A DNA stretch of 64,000 bases from Sphingobium sp. TKS. Lineage in GTDB: Bacteria; Pseudomonadota; Alphaproteobacteria; Sphingomonadales; Sphingomonadaceae. Location of the stretch: assembly GCF_001563265.1 (NCBI RefSeq), contig NZ_CP005083.1, forward strand, positions 809,001-873,000, in the 5' to 3' direction. The position numbers and the translations under genes were made by a program. Shown here in pieces: positions 7,161-15,423 of this stretch (its first letter is position 1; each line of letters starts with the position of its first letter). The notes under the pieces are model-generated. The model saw only the letters and a program-made list of their open reading frames with translations, was not told the origin of the DNA and did not search any database.

Positions 7161-8944
7161 CCGCTGCTCCACGCAAAGGGCGCAAGGTCAGTTTCGAGGC
7201 AGCCACGACTGTGCCCGAGGCCGATCCATGGTCACAGATCAGCACGCTGCGCTTCATGATCGATCCGCCGTACGGCGGCGAGTTGCTCGTCGATTTCACC
7301 AGCTTGCGGCCCCGTGGCCTGGCTCTCGCCTTTGCACGGGGCCTGTTCATGCTGGTCGCTCCGCGTGGCCCCATCATGGTGCGTTCGTCGATCAAGACAT
7401 ACGTCACACAGCTGCCGAGCTTCTTTGCGTATCTTGCCGGGACAGGCGACCGGATCAACGGCCCGGCAGACCTTCGCGCCGACCATATCGACGGGTTCGA
7501 GCGATGGCTTGCCGCGCAGGGCAAGTCGCGCGGGCACGCGCCGACCTATGTCGCCAAGGTCGTCTCCGTCCTTCGCCGCATTGCGACCGATAGCCCCGCG
7601 CTTGTCGAACCTGGCTTGCGGGAACGGCTGCGCTACGTCAGCTCACACCCCCACGTTCGTTCCCGTCCACGCGATGCCTATAGCCCCTACGTCGCTCGCC
7701 AACTCCGCGATGCAGCACGCGCCGATCTTGTTGCGATCGAGGCGCGCTTGCGGTCGGGGCCGCGCTTCGATGAGGTGCCGGAGATAGAAGGCGCATACCG
7801 CCAAGCCCACGCTGCCATCGAAGCGCGCGGCGTACTGCACCACCGTGATCCGGCATGTCAGAGCCTGTATAGGCTGCGGTGGATTCGCGAACTGAGCGGC
7901 GCAAGGTTCAACCTGAGCCTCCACGCTGCCCACTACCTTACCGCACACGACGTCGTGCCGCTTCTCGTTCTGCTCTCGCTGGAGACGGGGCTCGAGCTGG
8001 AGTGTTGCAAGTCGCTCACCATCGACTGCTTGCGCAATGCTTCGGGCGGTACCGTCGATGTCGCCTATACCAAGCTTCGCGCCCACGGTGCCGAACAAAA
8101 GACCATCCGGGTCCGTGATGGCGGCTCGTCGACACCGGGCGGCCTGATCCGGCGGATCATCGCACTCTCCGCCAAGGCCAGAGTGCATAACCCCAGCGAC
8201 AACCTCTGGGTCTATTATCAGACCAACGAGATCACCGCTGGTATCCGCCATCCGCGCATGACGATCGACGCCTGGACGCAGCGTCACGGCATTGTCGATG
8301 ACGCCGGTCGACCGCTATTCCTGCGCCTCTCGCAGCTACGCAAGACGCACAAGGCCCTGTGGTACCTCAAGACCGAAGGGCACATGGCCCGCTTCGCCGT
8401 TGGCCATACCGTCGAGATCGCGGCACGGCACTACGCCGATATTCCGGCACTCAGACCGCTGCACGAGCAAGCCGTGGCGGATGCCCTCGAAGAAGCGCTG
8501 CCCGGTCCCAGGATACTTCCTCCTCCCGACGAGGAGCGACTGCGCGGCGAGTTGGCGAGCCCCACACCGGATGATGAAGGCGCCTCGCGCGCACTTCTCG
8601 ACGGAGAGCAGGACGTCTGGCTTGCCAGCTGCAGCAACTTCTATTCCAGTCCCTTTGCATCTGACGGTACCGCGTGCCCCACGCCGTTCTGGGGTTGCCT
8701 CGATTGTCGCAACGCGGTCATCACCGCGCGCAAGCTGCCCGCCATCCTCGCGTTCCTCGCCTTCGTCGATGATCAGCGAGCGGGCCTCAGCGCGGCCGAG
8801 TGGGCAGCCAAGTTCGGCCATGCCCGTGACCGCATTGTTCAGCAGATCCTGCCCGCCTTCGCCGACGACGTTGTTGCAAGGGCCCGGGCGCAGGTCACGA
8901 CCGAGCCTCCCACGGTTTATCTGCCGCCCGAGGCCCGCGCATGA
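7157..8944 (+). CDS. Large tyrosine recombinase-like protein, second gene of second trio
   Basis: This is a 595-residue protein from ATG at 7157, overlapping the previous stop. It has an integrase fold signature, but the catalytic motifs diverge. The Arg-I motif reads ETGLELECC, with Glu where Arg is expected. Box II reads LSQLRKTHKALWY, where His is replaced although Arg is kept. The C-terminal His and Tyr remain in VGHTVEIAARHYADI. The C-terminus has a cysteine cluster (CPTPFWGCLDCRNAV), possibly a small zinc ribbon. It may be an accessory or structural partner rather than an active recombinase. It is coupled to the third gene by ATGA at 8941-8944. Confidence 0.8.
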   Translation: MTAAPRKGRKVSFEAATTVPEADPWSQISTLRFMIDPPYGGELLVDFTSLRPRGLALAFARGLFMLVAPRGPIMVRSSIKTYVTQLPSFFAYLAGTGDRINGPADLRADHIDGFERWLAAQGKSRGHAPTYVAKVVSVLRRIATDSPALVEPGLRERLRYVSSHPHVRSRPRDAYSPYVARQLRDAARADLVAIEARLRSGPRFDEVPEIEGAYRQAHAAIEARGVLHHRDPACQSLYRLRWIRELSGARFNLSLHAAHYLTAHDVVPLLVLLSLETGLELECCKSLTIDCLRNASGGTVDVAYTKLRAHGAEQKTIRVRDGGSSTPGGLIRRIIALSAKARVHNPSDNLWVYYQTNEITAGIRHPRMTIDAWTQRHGIVDDAGRPLFLRLSQLRKTHKALWYLKTEGHMARFAVGHTVEIAARHYADIPALRPLHEQAVADALEEALPGPRILPPPDEERLRGELASPTPDDEGASRALLDGEQDVWLASCSNFYSSPFASDGTACPTPFWGCLDCRNAVITARKLPAILAFLAFVDDQRAGLSAAEWAAKFGHARDRIVQQILPAFADDVVARARAQVTTEPPTVYLPPEARA

Positions 8945-11166
8945 CCGCTCTTCAGCTTCTGGCGGAGGGCTGTGATGAACGTGATGCCCTCCCGGTGCTC
9001 ATGTCCGCACCGCTGCGGCCGGGCTTCGATCGCGCGCATATCTCGCGATATGGCGATCCGGTCTGGGATCTGGCTCCCGGCGTGTTTCGTGATAACGCCC
9101 GGCGCTGCCATGTCACGGTACATTTTGACGGCATCGACGACCCATCCATCGCCGATGCCCTGCGCCAGATTCTCCATGCGCGGCTCAATGTCGATTTGCC
9201 CGGGCACCGTTCTCGGCTTGAGCCGGCCGGGGTGCGCGGCGAGGCCAACCGGAGCTTGCGCTTTTTCGACTTCGTGAAGGCGGAGCTGGGTCGTTTCGAT
9301 CTCGGCCGGGTCGATCAGCCTTTGGCCGATCGGTACGCCCGCTCTTTGCGCCTTGCCGGGCTGCGTCCGGCTGCAGTCGCTACCCGGCTGCGCGTGATCT
9401 TCGACCTGCACGAGTTGCGCCACCATTTGACGACCACGCGGCTGTCCTTTGAGCCCTGGCCCGGGCGCAGCCCGTTTTCGGTAGCGGGAGCAAAGCATAT
9501 CACTGGAGAGAACCGGACGCCGCGCATTCCGGAAGCGATCATGACGCCGTTGCTCGCCTGGTCGCTGCGCTATGTGACCTGCCATGCACGAGATATCCTT
9601 GCCGCACGGGTGGACCTTGATCGCCTCGAAGCAAAGCGTGACCGTCTGGTTGCCGCTGAGGCAGGTCTTGATCACGCGGATCGTCGGTCGCGGCAACGCC
9701 AACGCCTCAAGACCTATATTGCCGCCTTGCGGCAACAAGGGCGCGGGTTTCCGATCTGGACCACCGCACACAACGGCACAACGCGGACAGATCCGCAAAG
9801 CGGCGAAGTCACGCCGCCGATCAACTACCACCTGATCCACCTCCATGCCGGCATCGACGCGCAGGTCGAACCTGCCATGCACCTTGGCCTCACCACCGGG
9901 GCGCCGGACCTCATCGCCGCCGCCATCGCAGAACTCGGCGCCGAGATCGGCGGGATGGATACGCCCATTTCGGCCGATCCCGATACTGGCCTGCCCTGGC
10001 GCACCCGCTTCGATGCCAAGGTCCTGGCTCTCGAAGAGGTCATGCTGCAGTCGGCAGCCTACGTCGTTTGTGCCTATCTCTCAGGCATGCGGGACAGCGA
10101 GATCCAGGCGATGAAGCAGGGATGCCTGTCCATCACCAGAGCAGAAGACGGTGCGATCTTGCGGCATCGCATCAAGTCCACCGCCTACAAGGGCAAGCGC
10201 GGCGGCGGCGAGGAGACCGAGTGGGTCACGATCGCACCGGTTGCCGAAGCCATCGCCGTCCTCGAACGGCTTTCCGCGCGGGCGGGGCAAGCGCGCGGGA
10301 CAACGACCTTGTGGCCGGTCCTCGCGCTTCGGGTTAACACCAAGACGCATGTTTCTGCAGAGATCGTCCGGCAACTCAACCGGTTTCGCGATCATCTCAA
10401 CGACCGGTTCGGAACCGCGCAGGCACCGATCATTCCTGCCGGCCCCAATGGCGCGCCCTGGCGTCTGACCACACGCCAGTTTCGCCGGACCATCGCCTGG
10501 CACATCGCCAACCGGCCCTTTGGGACGATTGCCGGCATGATCCAGTACAAGCACGCCAGCGTTGCGGCGTTCGAAGGCTATGCCGGCAGCAGCCGGTCCG
10601 GATTTCGCGGAGAGATCGAAGCCCAGCGCGCGCTTGGCCAGATCGACGATATCCTCGTCTACTTCGACGAGCGGCAAGGTGGTGCGCGCCTTGGCGGACC
10701 TGCCGCGAACAGGATCGGAGCCGCACTCGATACTGCCGCCCACGAGTTGGCGCCGCTACCCGCCATGATTGCCGACCGGCCACGCCTGCGCACGATGCTC
10801 GGCAGTCTCGCGCGGACATTGCATGTCGGCCCGCTGGCCGATTGCTTCTTTGATCCGGCAACTGCCCTGTGCCTCAACCGCATTTCGGAACCGGGTGCGA
10901 CCGGACCAATGATCGCCATGTGCGAGCCGGTCCGCTGCCCCAATGCCTGCATTGCCGAACGGCATCGCCCGGCTTGGCAGCGCGGAGCTGACGAGGCGCG
11001 GCTGTTGCTGCGCGAGAAGCGGCTTCCAGAACTGCAGCGGGTAACGCTTCAGGCCGAGGTGGCAAGGATCGAGCGTGTCCTCGAACAGATCGCGCCCGGT
11101 GCCGCCACACCTCGGACCGGTGTGGCGGGAGAGGAAGAGGAGGCCGGTTTTCGGGTGACGGGCTGA
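8941..11166 (+). CDS. Large tyrosine recombinase-like protein, third gene of second trio
   Basis: This is a 741-residue protein in which integrase-like motifs occur late in the chain. They are YLSGMRDSEIQAM (Arg-I), a KGKRGGGEETEWVTI beta-hairpin region, LTTRQFRRTIAWH (box II, without the usual His) and YKHASVAAFEGYAG (His and candidate Tyr). The long N-terminal part (about 1-330) is probably DNA binding. The C-terminal part has paired cysteines (CFFDPATALC, CEPVRCPNAC), suggesting a metal-binding tail. Translation is coupled to the second gene by a 4-base overlap. The function is inferred from the trio context and remnant motifs. Confidence 0.78.
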   Translation: MTALQLLAEGCDERDALPVLMSAPLRPGFDRAHISRYGDPVWDLAPGVFRDNARRCHVTVHFDGIDDPSIADALRQILHARLNVDLPGHRSRLEPAGVRGEANRSLRFFDFVKAELGRFDLGRVDQPLADRYARSLRLAGLRPAAVATRLRVIFDLHELRHHLTTTRLSFEPWPGRSPFSVAGAKHITGENRTPRIPEAIMTPLLAWSLRYVTCHARDILAARVDLDRLEAKRDRLVAAEAGLDHADRRSRQRQRLKTYIAALRQQGRGFPIWTTAHNGTTRTDPQSGEVTPPINYHLIHLHAGIDAQVEPAMHLGLTTGAPDLIAAAIAELGAEIGGMDTPISADPDTGLPWRTRFDAKVLALEEVMLQSAAYVVCAYLSGMRDSEIQAMKQGCLSITRAEDGAILRHRIKSTAYKGKRGGGEETEWVTIAPVAEAIAVLERLSARAGQARGTTTLWPVLALRVNTKTHVSAEIVRQLNRFRDHLNDRFGTAQAPIIPAGPNGAPWRLTTRQFRRTIAWHIANRPFGTIAGMIQYKHASVAAFEGYAGSSRSGFRGEIEAQRALGQIDDILVYFDERQGGARLGGPAANRIGAALDTAAHELAPLPAMIADRPRLRTMLGSLARTLHVGPLADCFFDPATALCLNRISEPGATGPMIAMCEPVRCPNACIAERHRPAWQRGADEARLLLREKRLPELQRVTLQAEVARIERVLEQIAPGAATPRTGVAGEEEEAGFRVTG

Positions 11167-11210
11167 AGGAGCGGAAGAGAGTTTCCCTCCGCTCGTCGTG
11201 GAGACCCGCC

Positions 11211-12113
11211 ATGTCCCGATCCCACCCTGCGACGCCGCGAGCCGACGTCTATTCGCGCATCACCACCGAGATTGTCTCTGCCATCGAAGCCGGTGCCGGC
11301 AATTGGCGCATGCCCTGGCACCATAATGGCGCTGCCACGACGAGGCCGCAGAACGTCACCTCCCGCCGTCGCTATCGCGGTGTCAATGTGCTGGCGCTCT
11401 GGATTGCCGCTGAAGCCAGCAGCTATTCCAGTGGTCTTTGGGGGACCTATCGCCAGTGGGCAGCTCTTGGCGGACAGGTCCGCAAGGGTGAGCGCGGAAC
11501 CACCGTCGTGTTCTGGAAGCAGGCCGCATCGCGCGCCGATGATGATCATGACGACGGCGAAGCCGGCCCCGGCCGCATGTTCGCCCGGGCCTTCACCGTG
11601 TTCAACCTCGCACAGGTCGAGGGCTATGAGCCCGCTCCTGTCGCAGTATTGCCGGAAAGCGAGCGGTTCGAACATGCCGAGGCATTCGTCGCGGCTCTGA
11701 AGATTCCGATCACCGAAGGCGCCTACGATGCGCACTACCGGATCGATCTTGATCACATCTTCATGCCAACCTTTTCCTCGTTTCGGGATGCATCGGCGCA
11801 GATGGGCACCCTTCTGCACGAAGCTGGCCACGCTACAGGCGCAAAGCACAGGCTCGACCGCAATTTTGCCGAGAGGTTCAAGCGCGACAGCTTGGCGATC
11901 GAGGAGATCTGCGCCGAACTGACCGCTTCGTTCGTGCTCGCCGACCTCGGGATCGCCCACCATCCGCGCGCCGATCATGCCGCATACGTGGCATCGTGGT
12001 TGCGCGTGCTGAAGGACGACCCTCGCGCCATCTTCACCGCCGCCAGCAAGGCACAGGCCGCTGCCGATTGGATGCATGCCCAGCAACCTCAGTCCGAGGA
12101 GTTGGCGGCATGA
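11211..12113 (+). CDS. ardC: ArdC-like antirestriction protein carried by the second trio element
   Basis: This is a 300-residue intact ArdC-family protein. The N-terminal ssDNA-binding domain has YSRITTEIVSAIEAGAGNWRMPW and the WGTYRQWAALGG-VRKGERGT loop. The C-terminal metallopeptidase-like domain has LLHEAGHATGAKHRLDRN, an HExxH zinc motif with a downstream His, then EEICAELTASFVLADL. It is similar to, but clearly diverged from, the broken ardC around it: the C-termini share the pattern AAYVASWLRVLKDDPRAIFTAASKA versus SYIEHWLKLLKDDDRAILTAAAKA. It lies at the end of the recombinase-trio element, 44 bases after the third recombinase, with its own ribosome site region. It probably replaces the function lost by insertion. 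Confidence 0.87.
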   Translation: MSRSHPATPRADVYSRITTEIVSAIEAGAGNWRMPWHHNGAATTRPQNVTSRRRYRGVNVLALWIAAEASSYSSGLWGTYRQWAALGGQVRKGERGTTVVFWKQAASRADDDHDDGEAGPGRMFARAFTVFNLAQVEGYEPAPVAVLPESERFEHAEAFVAALKIPITEGAYDAHYRIDLDHIFMPTFSSFRDASAQMGTLLHEAGHATGAKHRLDRNFAERFKRDSLAIEEICAELTASFVLADLGIAHHPRADHAAYVASWLRVLKDDPRAIFTAASKAQAAADWMHAQQPQSEELAA

Positions 12114-12169
12114 CGCGCGTCCGGAAAATTTGCAGTGGAAGTCAGATAAGGGCTGGACTGTCAGGATAT

Positions 12170-12406
12170 GTCGCCGAGCTATCGAGCGCCATGCTCGGCG
12201 CTGAGCTGGGCCTGCCCGTCACACATCTCGACAGCCACGCGAGCTACATCGAGCATTGGCTCAAGCTTCTGAAGGATGACGATCGCGCAATCCTGACCGC
12301 TGCCGCCAAGGCTGAGGAGGCGTCGACCCTGCTGCTGAAGCTTGGCGGAAGGGTCATGCCCGAACAGTTTGACGACGCGTCAGACGACGCTGCGCTTGCG
12401 GCCTGA
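12170..12406 (+). pseudogene. ardC: ardC C-terminal fragment
   Basis: From GTCGCC at 12170 the frame reads VAELSSAMLGAELGLPV, then the C-terminal helical part ending in EQFDDASDDAALAA and a TGA stop. Joined to the pieces at 295-920 and 5485-5575 it completes one ArdC of about 313 residues. An ATG at 12110, inside the element's right end, could start a 98-residue protein containing this fragment. Whether it is expressed is unknown, and without the zinc motif it would not be an intact ArdC. Confidence 0.85.
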
Positions 12407-12417
12407 GGGAGGATGCC

Positions 12418-12840
12418 ATGGGCCGATCAGTCAGCTATCCCAGCGGCGCAATCGTCGCCTTCACAGTGCTTGAGGTCGAAGCCGAGGACGACTGGGAATT
12501 CGAATACGAGTGGCTGCGTGACGACCTGCGCGAGCGGGCCGGCCGAGCCTTCCCGTCGCTGATCCCGCATGACGGCTGGCGCGGACGGGAAGACAGGATC
12601 CTCATGCGCAATGCCTATGCGGATTTCGGCGTATCGGTCTACGGCGGGCTGGTGGCCGTCTGGATCGTCGAACGCGATGACGGCGCCTATTGGGACGCCG
12701 ATTGGCGAACGGCCCGCTCACCGCGGGCACAGCGCTGGCTGTCCCAGATCGCATCCCGCTTCGATGCCGTGTTCGGCGACTATGACTGTCTCGGGCACAT
12801 GTCGAACGGAGAGGGCGTTTATACCAAGCGTGCGGCTTGA
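12418..12840 (+). CDS. Conserved hypothetical protein
   Basis: This is a 140-residue acidic protein starting MGRSVSYPSGAIVAF, with an aromatic, charged body (EDDWEFEYEWLRDDL, DDGAYWDADWRTARS). It has no signal peptide or membrane helix. A ribosome site (GGGAGGATGCC) is positioned well for ATG 12418, eleven bases after the ardC stop, so it probably belonged to the ardC transcript. I do not recognise a characterised family. Similar-looking small acidic proteins accompany ardC and SSB on sphingomonad plasmids, but no role is known. Confidence 0.7.
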   Translation: MGRSVSYPSGAIVAFTVLEVEAEDDWEFEYEWLRDDLRERAGRAFPSLIPHDGWRGREDRILMRNAYADFGVSVYGGLVAVWIVERDDGAYWDADWRTARSPRAQRWLSQIASRFDAVFGDYDCLGHMSNGEGVYTKRAA

Positions 12841-13144
12841 GCCGAGCCGGGGCGGTGCATGCATGAGGCACAGGGCGTGCCCCTGCCAATGGCTGTTCCG
12901 ACCGCCCATGGTCTGGCGCCATGCGAGAGAGGCCCTGGGCCAGCCGCCAGTCTTGCGCAACCCGGCTTGGGCGGGCCCGTGTTGTCCTTGGCCCTTCGGG
13001 CTCAAGGCCTGCCCGCGCCAGCCCGCCAAGCCGGGTTCCCCCTGACGGGTGCGCAATCCTGCCTGAATGCTGGCCCTGACGGGCTCTCGCTGGCGCAGCC
13101 ATGAACGGGTGCGTCGGCGTCACGTCAGTCAAGAGGATATCCCC
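12841..13144. other. Non-coding gap with a large bulged hairpin
   Basis: No convincing gene is present. Bases 12959-12976 and 13021-13037 form inverted arms of 17-18 bases with a single bulge (AACCCGGCTTGG pairing with CCAAGCCGGGTT). The 44-base loop contains a nested GCCC-TTCG-GGGC-like stem. There is no T run. It may be an RNA structure, a terminator of the upstream gene or a single-strand recombination site. A good ribosome site (AAGAGGA) precedes the next gene. Confidence 0.5.
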
Positions 13145-14098
13145 ATGCACACGTCATTTGCCGACCAACTCGCCGGGCTCGATCTTGCCGGTTTTTCCAT
13201 CGGTGCTGCTCCCGTATCGACAAGCGATTTCCCGGTCCGGGAGGCGGTCGTCCAAACTCTCGAAGCGGTCTGGTCCGATCTTTTCGCCATGGTGTCCGGG
13301 ACCGCGCTTGAAGCCGACGCCGAAGATCTTGGCTGGGCCTTCGTCAACATCTTTCACCGCTCCGCCGAACGCAAATCGACGGCCCTTGACCGGGCGACCG
13401 ACGAGGTCCGCGCGCTTATTGCTACGGCCGACGGATCCGAGGTCCACACTCACGACCTCGAGACCCAGGTCGAGCGGGCGCAATGCGCCGAAAGTGCGAT
13501 GCTGGCGCTTGAAGAGATGCGCGAGGTCGCAGCAGCCCTTTACCTCAATGAGTTCGGGTCATCTTGGAAGCCGGTCTCCAGTTCTCGCTTCAATCACAGC
13601 GTCATGCTCACCTCCGCGCTGGTCGAAGGGCGCGACTTCTTGCGTGCCCGTGCCGAGGCCAAGCGCCGTGCGGCAGTGCCCGAAGGAACCCCGGTCGTCT
13701 TCGCTGGCGGACGCACCCGCCATGCGACCGAAGACGATGCTCTGACCTTTGGTAACAACGTCTGGGCGACCCTCGACAAGGTCCGCGACCGCGTCCCTGA
13801 CATGGTGCTCATCCACGGCGGCGACACCAAGGGCGTCGACCGCCTGGCATCGAGCTGGGCCGAACGCCGCGGCATCCCGCAGGTCACGTTCTCGCTCGAC
13901 ATGCGGCTGGGCGCCCGTGCCGGCTTCAAGCGCAACGAGCGGATGCTCTCCCTCGATCCGCGCTATGTCATCGCCTTTCCGGGCAATGGCGTGCTCGAAC
14001 GTCTGGTCATCGAAGCCAAGGCCCGGCGGGTCACCGTGGTCGATCGTCGCGGGCCCCTTGGCACCAATCCGAAGAGCACTTCGGCAGGCACTGACTGA
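13145..14098 (+). CDS. DUF2493 / YspA-like SLOG-domain protein
   Basis: This is a 317-residue protein. The C-terminal third carries the DUF2493 (SLOG, cpYpsA-related) pattern: VVFAGGRTRHATEDDA, then VLIHGGDTKGVDRLASSWAERRGIP, then AGFKRNERMLSLDPRYVIAFPG. These glycine-rich loops are known in the family to bind nucleotide-like ligands. The N-terminal half is helical and specific to plasmid versions. Such proteins are very common in sphingomonad conjugative plasmids beside SSB and ArdC. SLOG proteins are thought to bind nucleotides or nucleotide-derived signals, but the plasmid form has no demonstrated role. Confidence 0.85.
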   Translation: MHTSFADQLAGLDLAGFSIGAAPVSTSDFPVREAVVQTLEAVWSDLFAMVSGTALEADAEDLGWAFVNIFHRSAERKSTALDRATDEVRALIATADGSEVHTHDLETQVERAQCAESAMLALEEMREVAAALYLNEFGSSWKPVSSSRFNHSVMLTSALVEGRDFLRARAEAKRRAAVPEGTPVVFAGGRTRHATEDDALTFGNNVWATLDKVRDRVPDMVLIHGGDTKGVDRLASSWAERRGIPQVTFSLDMRLGARAGFKRNERMLSLDPRYVIAFPGNGVLERLVIEAKARRVTVVDRRGPLGTNPKSTSAGTD

Positions 14099-14115
14099 GG
14101 TCATGCCGGTCCTCG

Positions 14116-14140
14116 CGCCAGCGCCGGGTCGGCGCTGGCG
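14116..14140. terminator. Strong GC hairpin after the DUF2493 gene
   Basis: The perfect arms CGCCAGCGCC and GGCGCTGGCG enclose a 5-base loop, 18 bases after the DUF2493 stop. There is no T run, so it may be a Rho-independent-like attenuator or an mRNA 3' stabiliser. Confidence 0.45.
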
Positions 14141-14220
14141 TCGTCCGTCAGAGGAAAGGCGCGCGCCTGTCGATGGGAGCCAGCGAATTGCCGTTGGCTT
14201 CAGTTACCAGGAGGCATTCC

Positions 14221-14682
14221 ATGATCGATATCGAGGCTGTGATTGCCGACTTTGCCGTTCGCCAGGCCGAGCGGCAAGTGCAAGTGGCCGAAGAAATCCA
14301 GCAGCTCAAGGCAGCCATTCTTCCGCGCTTGCAGGACGCTGAGATTGCTCGGGTCGAGATCCGTTTCGACGGATGCGGCGACAGCGGTGCCATTGAAGAA
14401 TGCGCGTGCCTCGATGAAGCCGGCACTGCGATCCCGTGCCCGGAAGTCTCCCTCAAGGAAGGCGAAGCAGACAGCGTTGATCGTACCGGTTCCGGAGAGC
14501 CGCAATCACTCGGGCAAGCACTCGAACAGCTGACCTACCTGGCGCTCGAACGTCACCATCCGGGCTGGGAGATTAATGACGGTGCCTGCGGCCAACTCGT
14601 GGTCGATGTGGCTGAGGCGACGTTCGTGCTGGATTGCAGTCTGCGCTTCATTGCGACCGATGATCACTCGACCGAGCTCTAG
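14221..14682 (+). CDS. DUF6878-like conserved protein
   Basis: This is a 153-residue protein with ATG at 14221 after CAGGAGG. The N-terminal helix (ADFAVRQAERQVQVAEEI) is followed by a mixed region with RVEIRFDGCGDSGAIEEC, which matches what I remember of the DUF6878 family of plasmid proteins. The C-terminus has ERHHPGWEINDGACGQLVVDV, a compact beta-rich ending with conserved Trp and Gly. The gene is 11 bases upstream of the next small gene and probably co-transcribed with it. Function is unknown. The gene neighbourhood (DUF2493, SSB) suggests plasmid establishment or maintenance. Confidence 0.72.
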   Translation: MIDIEAVIADFAVRQAERQVQVAEEIQQLKAAILPRLQDAEIARVEIRFDGCGDSGAIEECACLDEAGTAIPCPEVSLKEGEADSVDRTGSGEPQSLGQALEQLTYLALERHHPGWEINDGACGQLVVDVAEATFVLDCSLRFIATDDHSTEL

Positions 14683-14692
14683 GAGACCTGGC

Positions 14693-15121
14693 ATGGCCCA
14701 CTGCTACTACCACGCCCTCTCGTCGGTCCGGAAATGGGGCGGCACGGTCGATGACTTTCTCCCGCTGCACCAGTGGTTCGACCAGTCCAAGGCAATCCTG
14801 GCAGACCCACGGCACCGCGCGCTGCGGCACCATGCCGAGGGGATATTCATGCTCGAAACACTCTTCGGCGACACCCTCGTCAATGCCGATGGCCGGGTCG
14901 TTCCGGTGCGTCTGGTCGGCGAACAGCACGTACGCGAAGACCTGGGTTCGATTCCCTCCTTTGCGGACTGGGCGCGCTTGATCACGCCGCAGGCCTGGAT
15001 GCTTCGAGGCAACCCTCTGGACGGCGCTGAAGGGGTGACGATCGATATGCCTCTCCCCGGCGAAGCAGTTTCGTCCAGGAATGAGCCATCGGTTGGAGGA
15101 GCGGTTAGTACCGTGATCTAG
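14693..15121 (+). CDS. DUF6915-like conserved protein
   Basis: This is a 142-residue protein from ATG 14693 (MAHCYYHALSSVRKWGG), with TAGGAGA as ribosome site overlapping the stop of the previous gene. Residues 1-80 (DDFLPLHQWFDQSKAILADPRHRALRHHAEGIF) have the histidine-rich helical pattern found in DUF6915 plasmid proteins. The middle has LVGEQHVREDLGSIPSFADW. There is no signal peptide or membrane segment. The conserved histidines could bind metal, but no function is known. It forms a two-gene unit with the DUF6878-like gene. Confidence 0.72.
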   Translation: MAHCYYHALSSVRKWGGTVDDFLPLHQWFDQSKAILADPRHRALRHHAEGIFMLETLFGDTLVNADGRVVPVRLVGEQHVREDLGSIPSFADWARLITPQAWMLRGNPLDGAEGVTIDMPLPGEAVSSRNEPSVGGAVSTVI

Positions 15122-15423
15122 GATGGGGTTCTCCGGTGGAAGGTCGGGCAGGGATGATCCAGCCAAGACCGGAGGGAAACGAGTCAGGGCTGACCTGTTC
15201 AAGGCATCCAGCTCCACCCGGCTTCGATGCAAACCTGTCCCTGAATCACCCCCCGTCGAGACGCGCAACCCGGATCAGGTCCGGCCGAGTTGCCGGGCTG
15301 TGCCCGGCTGCCCGCTCCACCCGAACCAGTTCCGGGTTCCCCTTCGGTGCGCTTCGCCATGGGGCGCTTCTGCTCGGGTTTGCAGCCGGGATGGACCCGG
15401 ATTGCTCGATCAGGAGAAAGTCC
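15122..15423. other. Non-coding leader region upstream of ssb
   Basis: This is about 300 bases with no credible gene; long frames across it have poor composition and merge into ssb. Several GC-rich dyads occur, for example CCGGGC-TGTGCC-CGG around 15291-15306 and AACCAGTTCCGGGTT around 15325. It is likely the ssb promoter and a structured 5' leader. The ribosome site ATCAGGAGAAAG is at 15409-15420. Confidence 0.5.

Larger units (their letters stand above)
5570..12175. mobile_element. Second tyrosine-recombinase-trio element carrying its own ardC
   Basis: The hexamer GTCGCC occurs at 5570-5575 and 12170-12175. Excising the DNA between them rejoins ardC in frame (EELVA to ELSSAML). Imperfect inverted ends are visible: TATCTGGACAGTC inside the left edge and the complement of TATCCTGACAGTC inside the right edge. 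Cargo is three coupled, large tyrosine recombinases of 463, 595 and 741 aa, followed by a complete second ardC. The recombinase sizes recall Tn554-like TnpA/TnpB multi-recombinase elements rather than the smaller RIT proteins. Class membership is inferred; the boundaries follow directly from the rejoined ardC frame. Confidence 0.82.

Noticed and set aside
12859..13104. 81-residue frame in the gap before the DUF2493 gene
   Set aside because: Pro/Ala/Gly-rich composition imposed by the hairpin arms and no plausible ribosome site.
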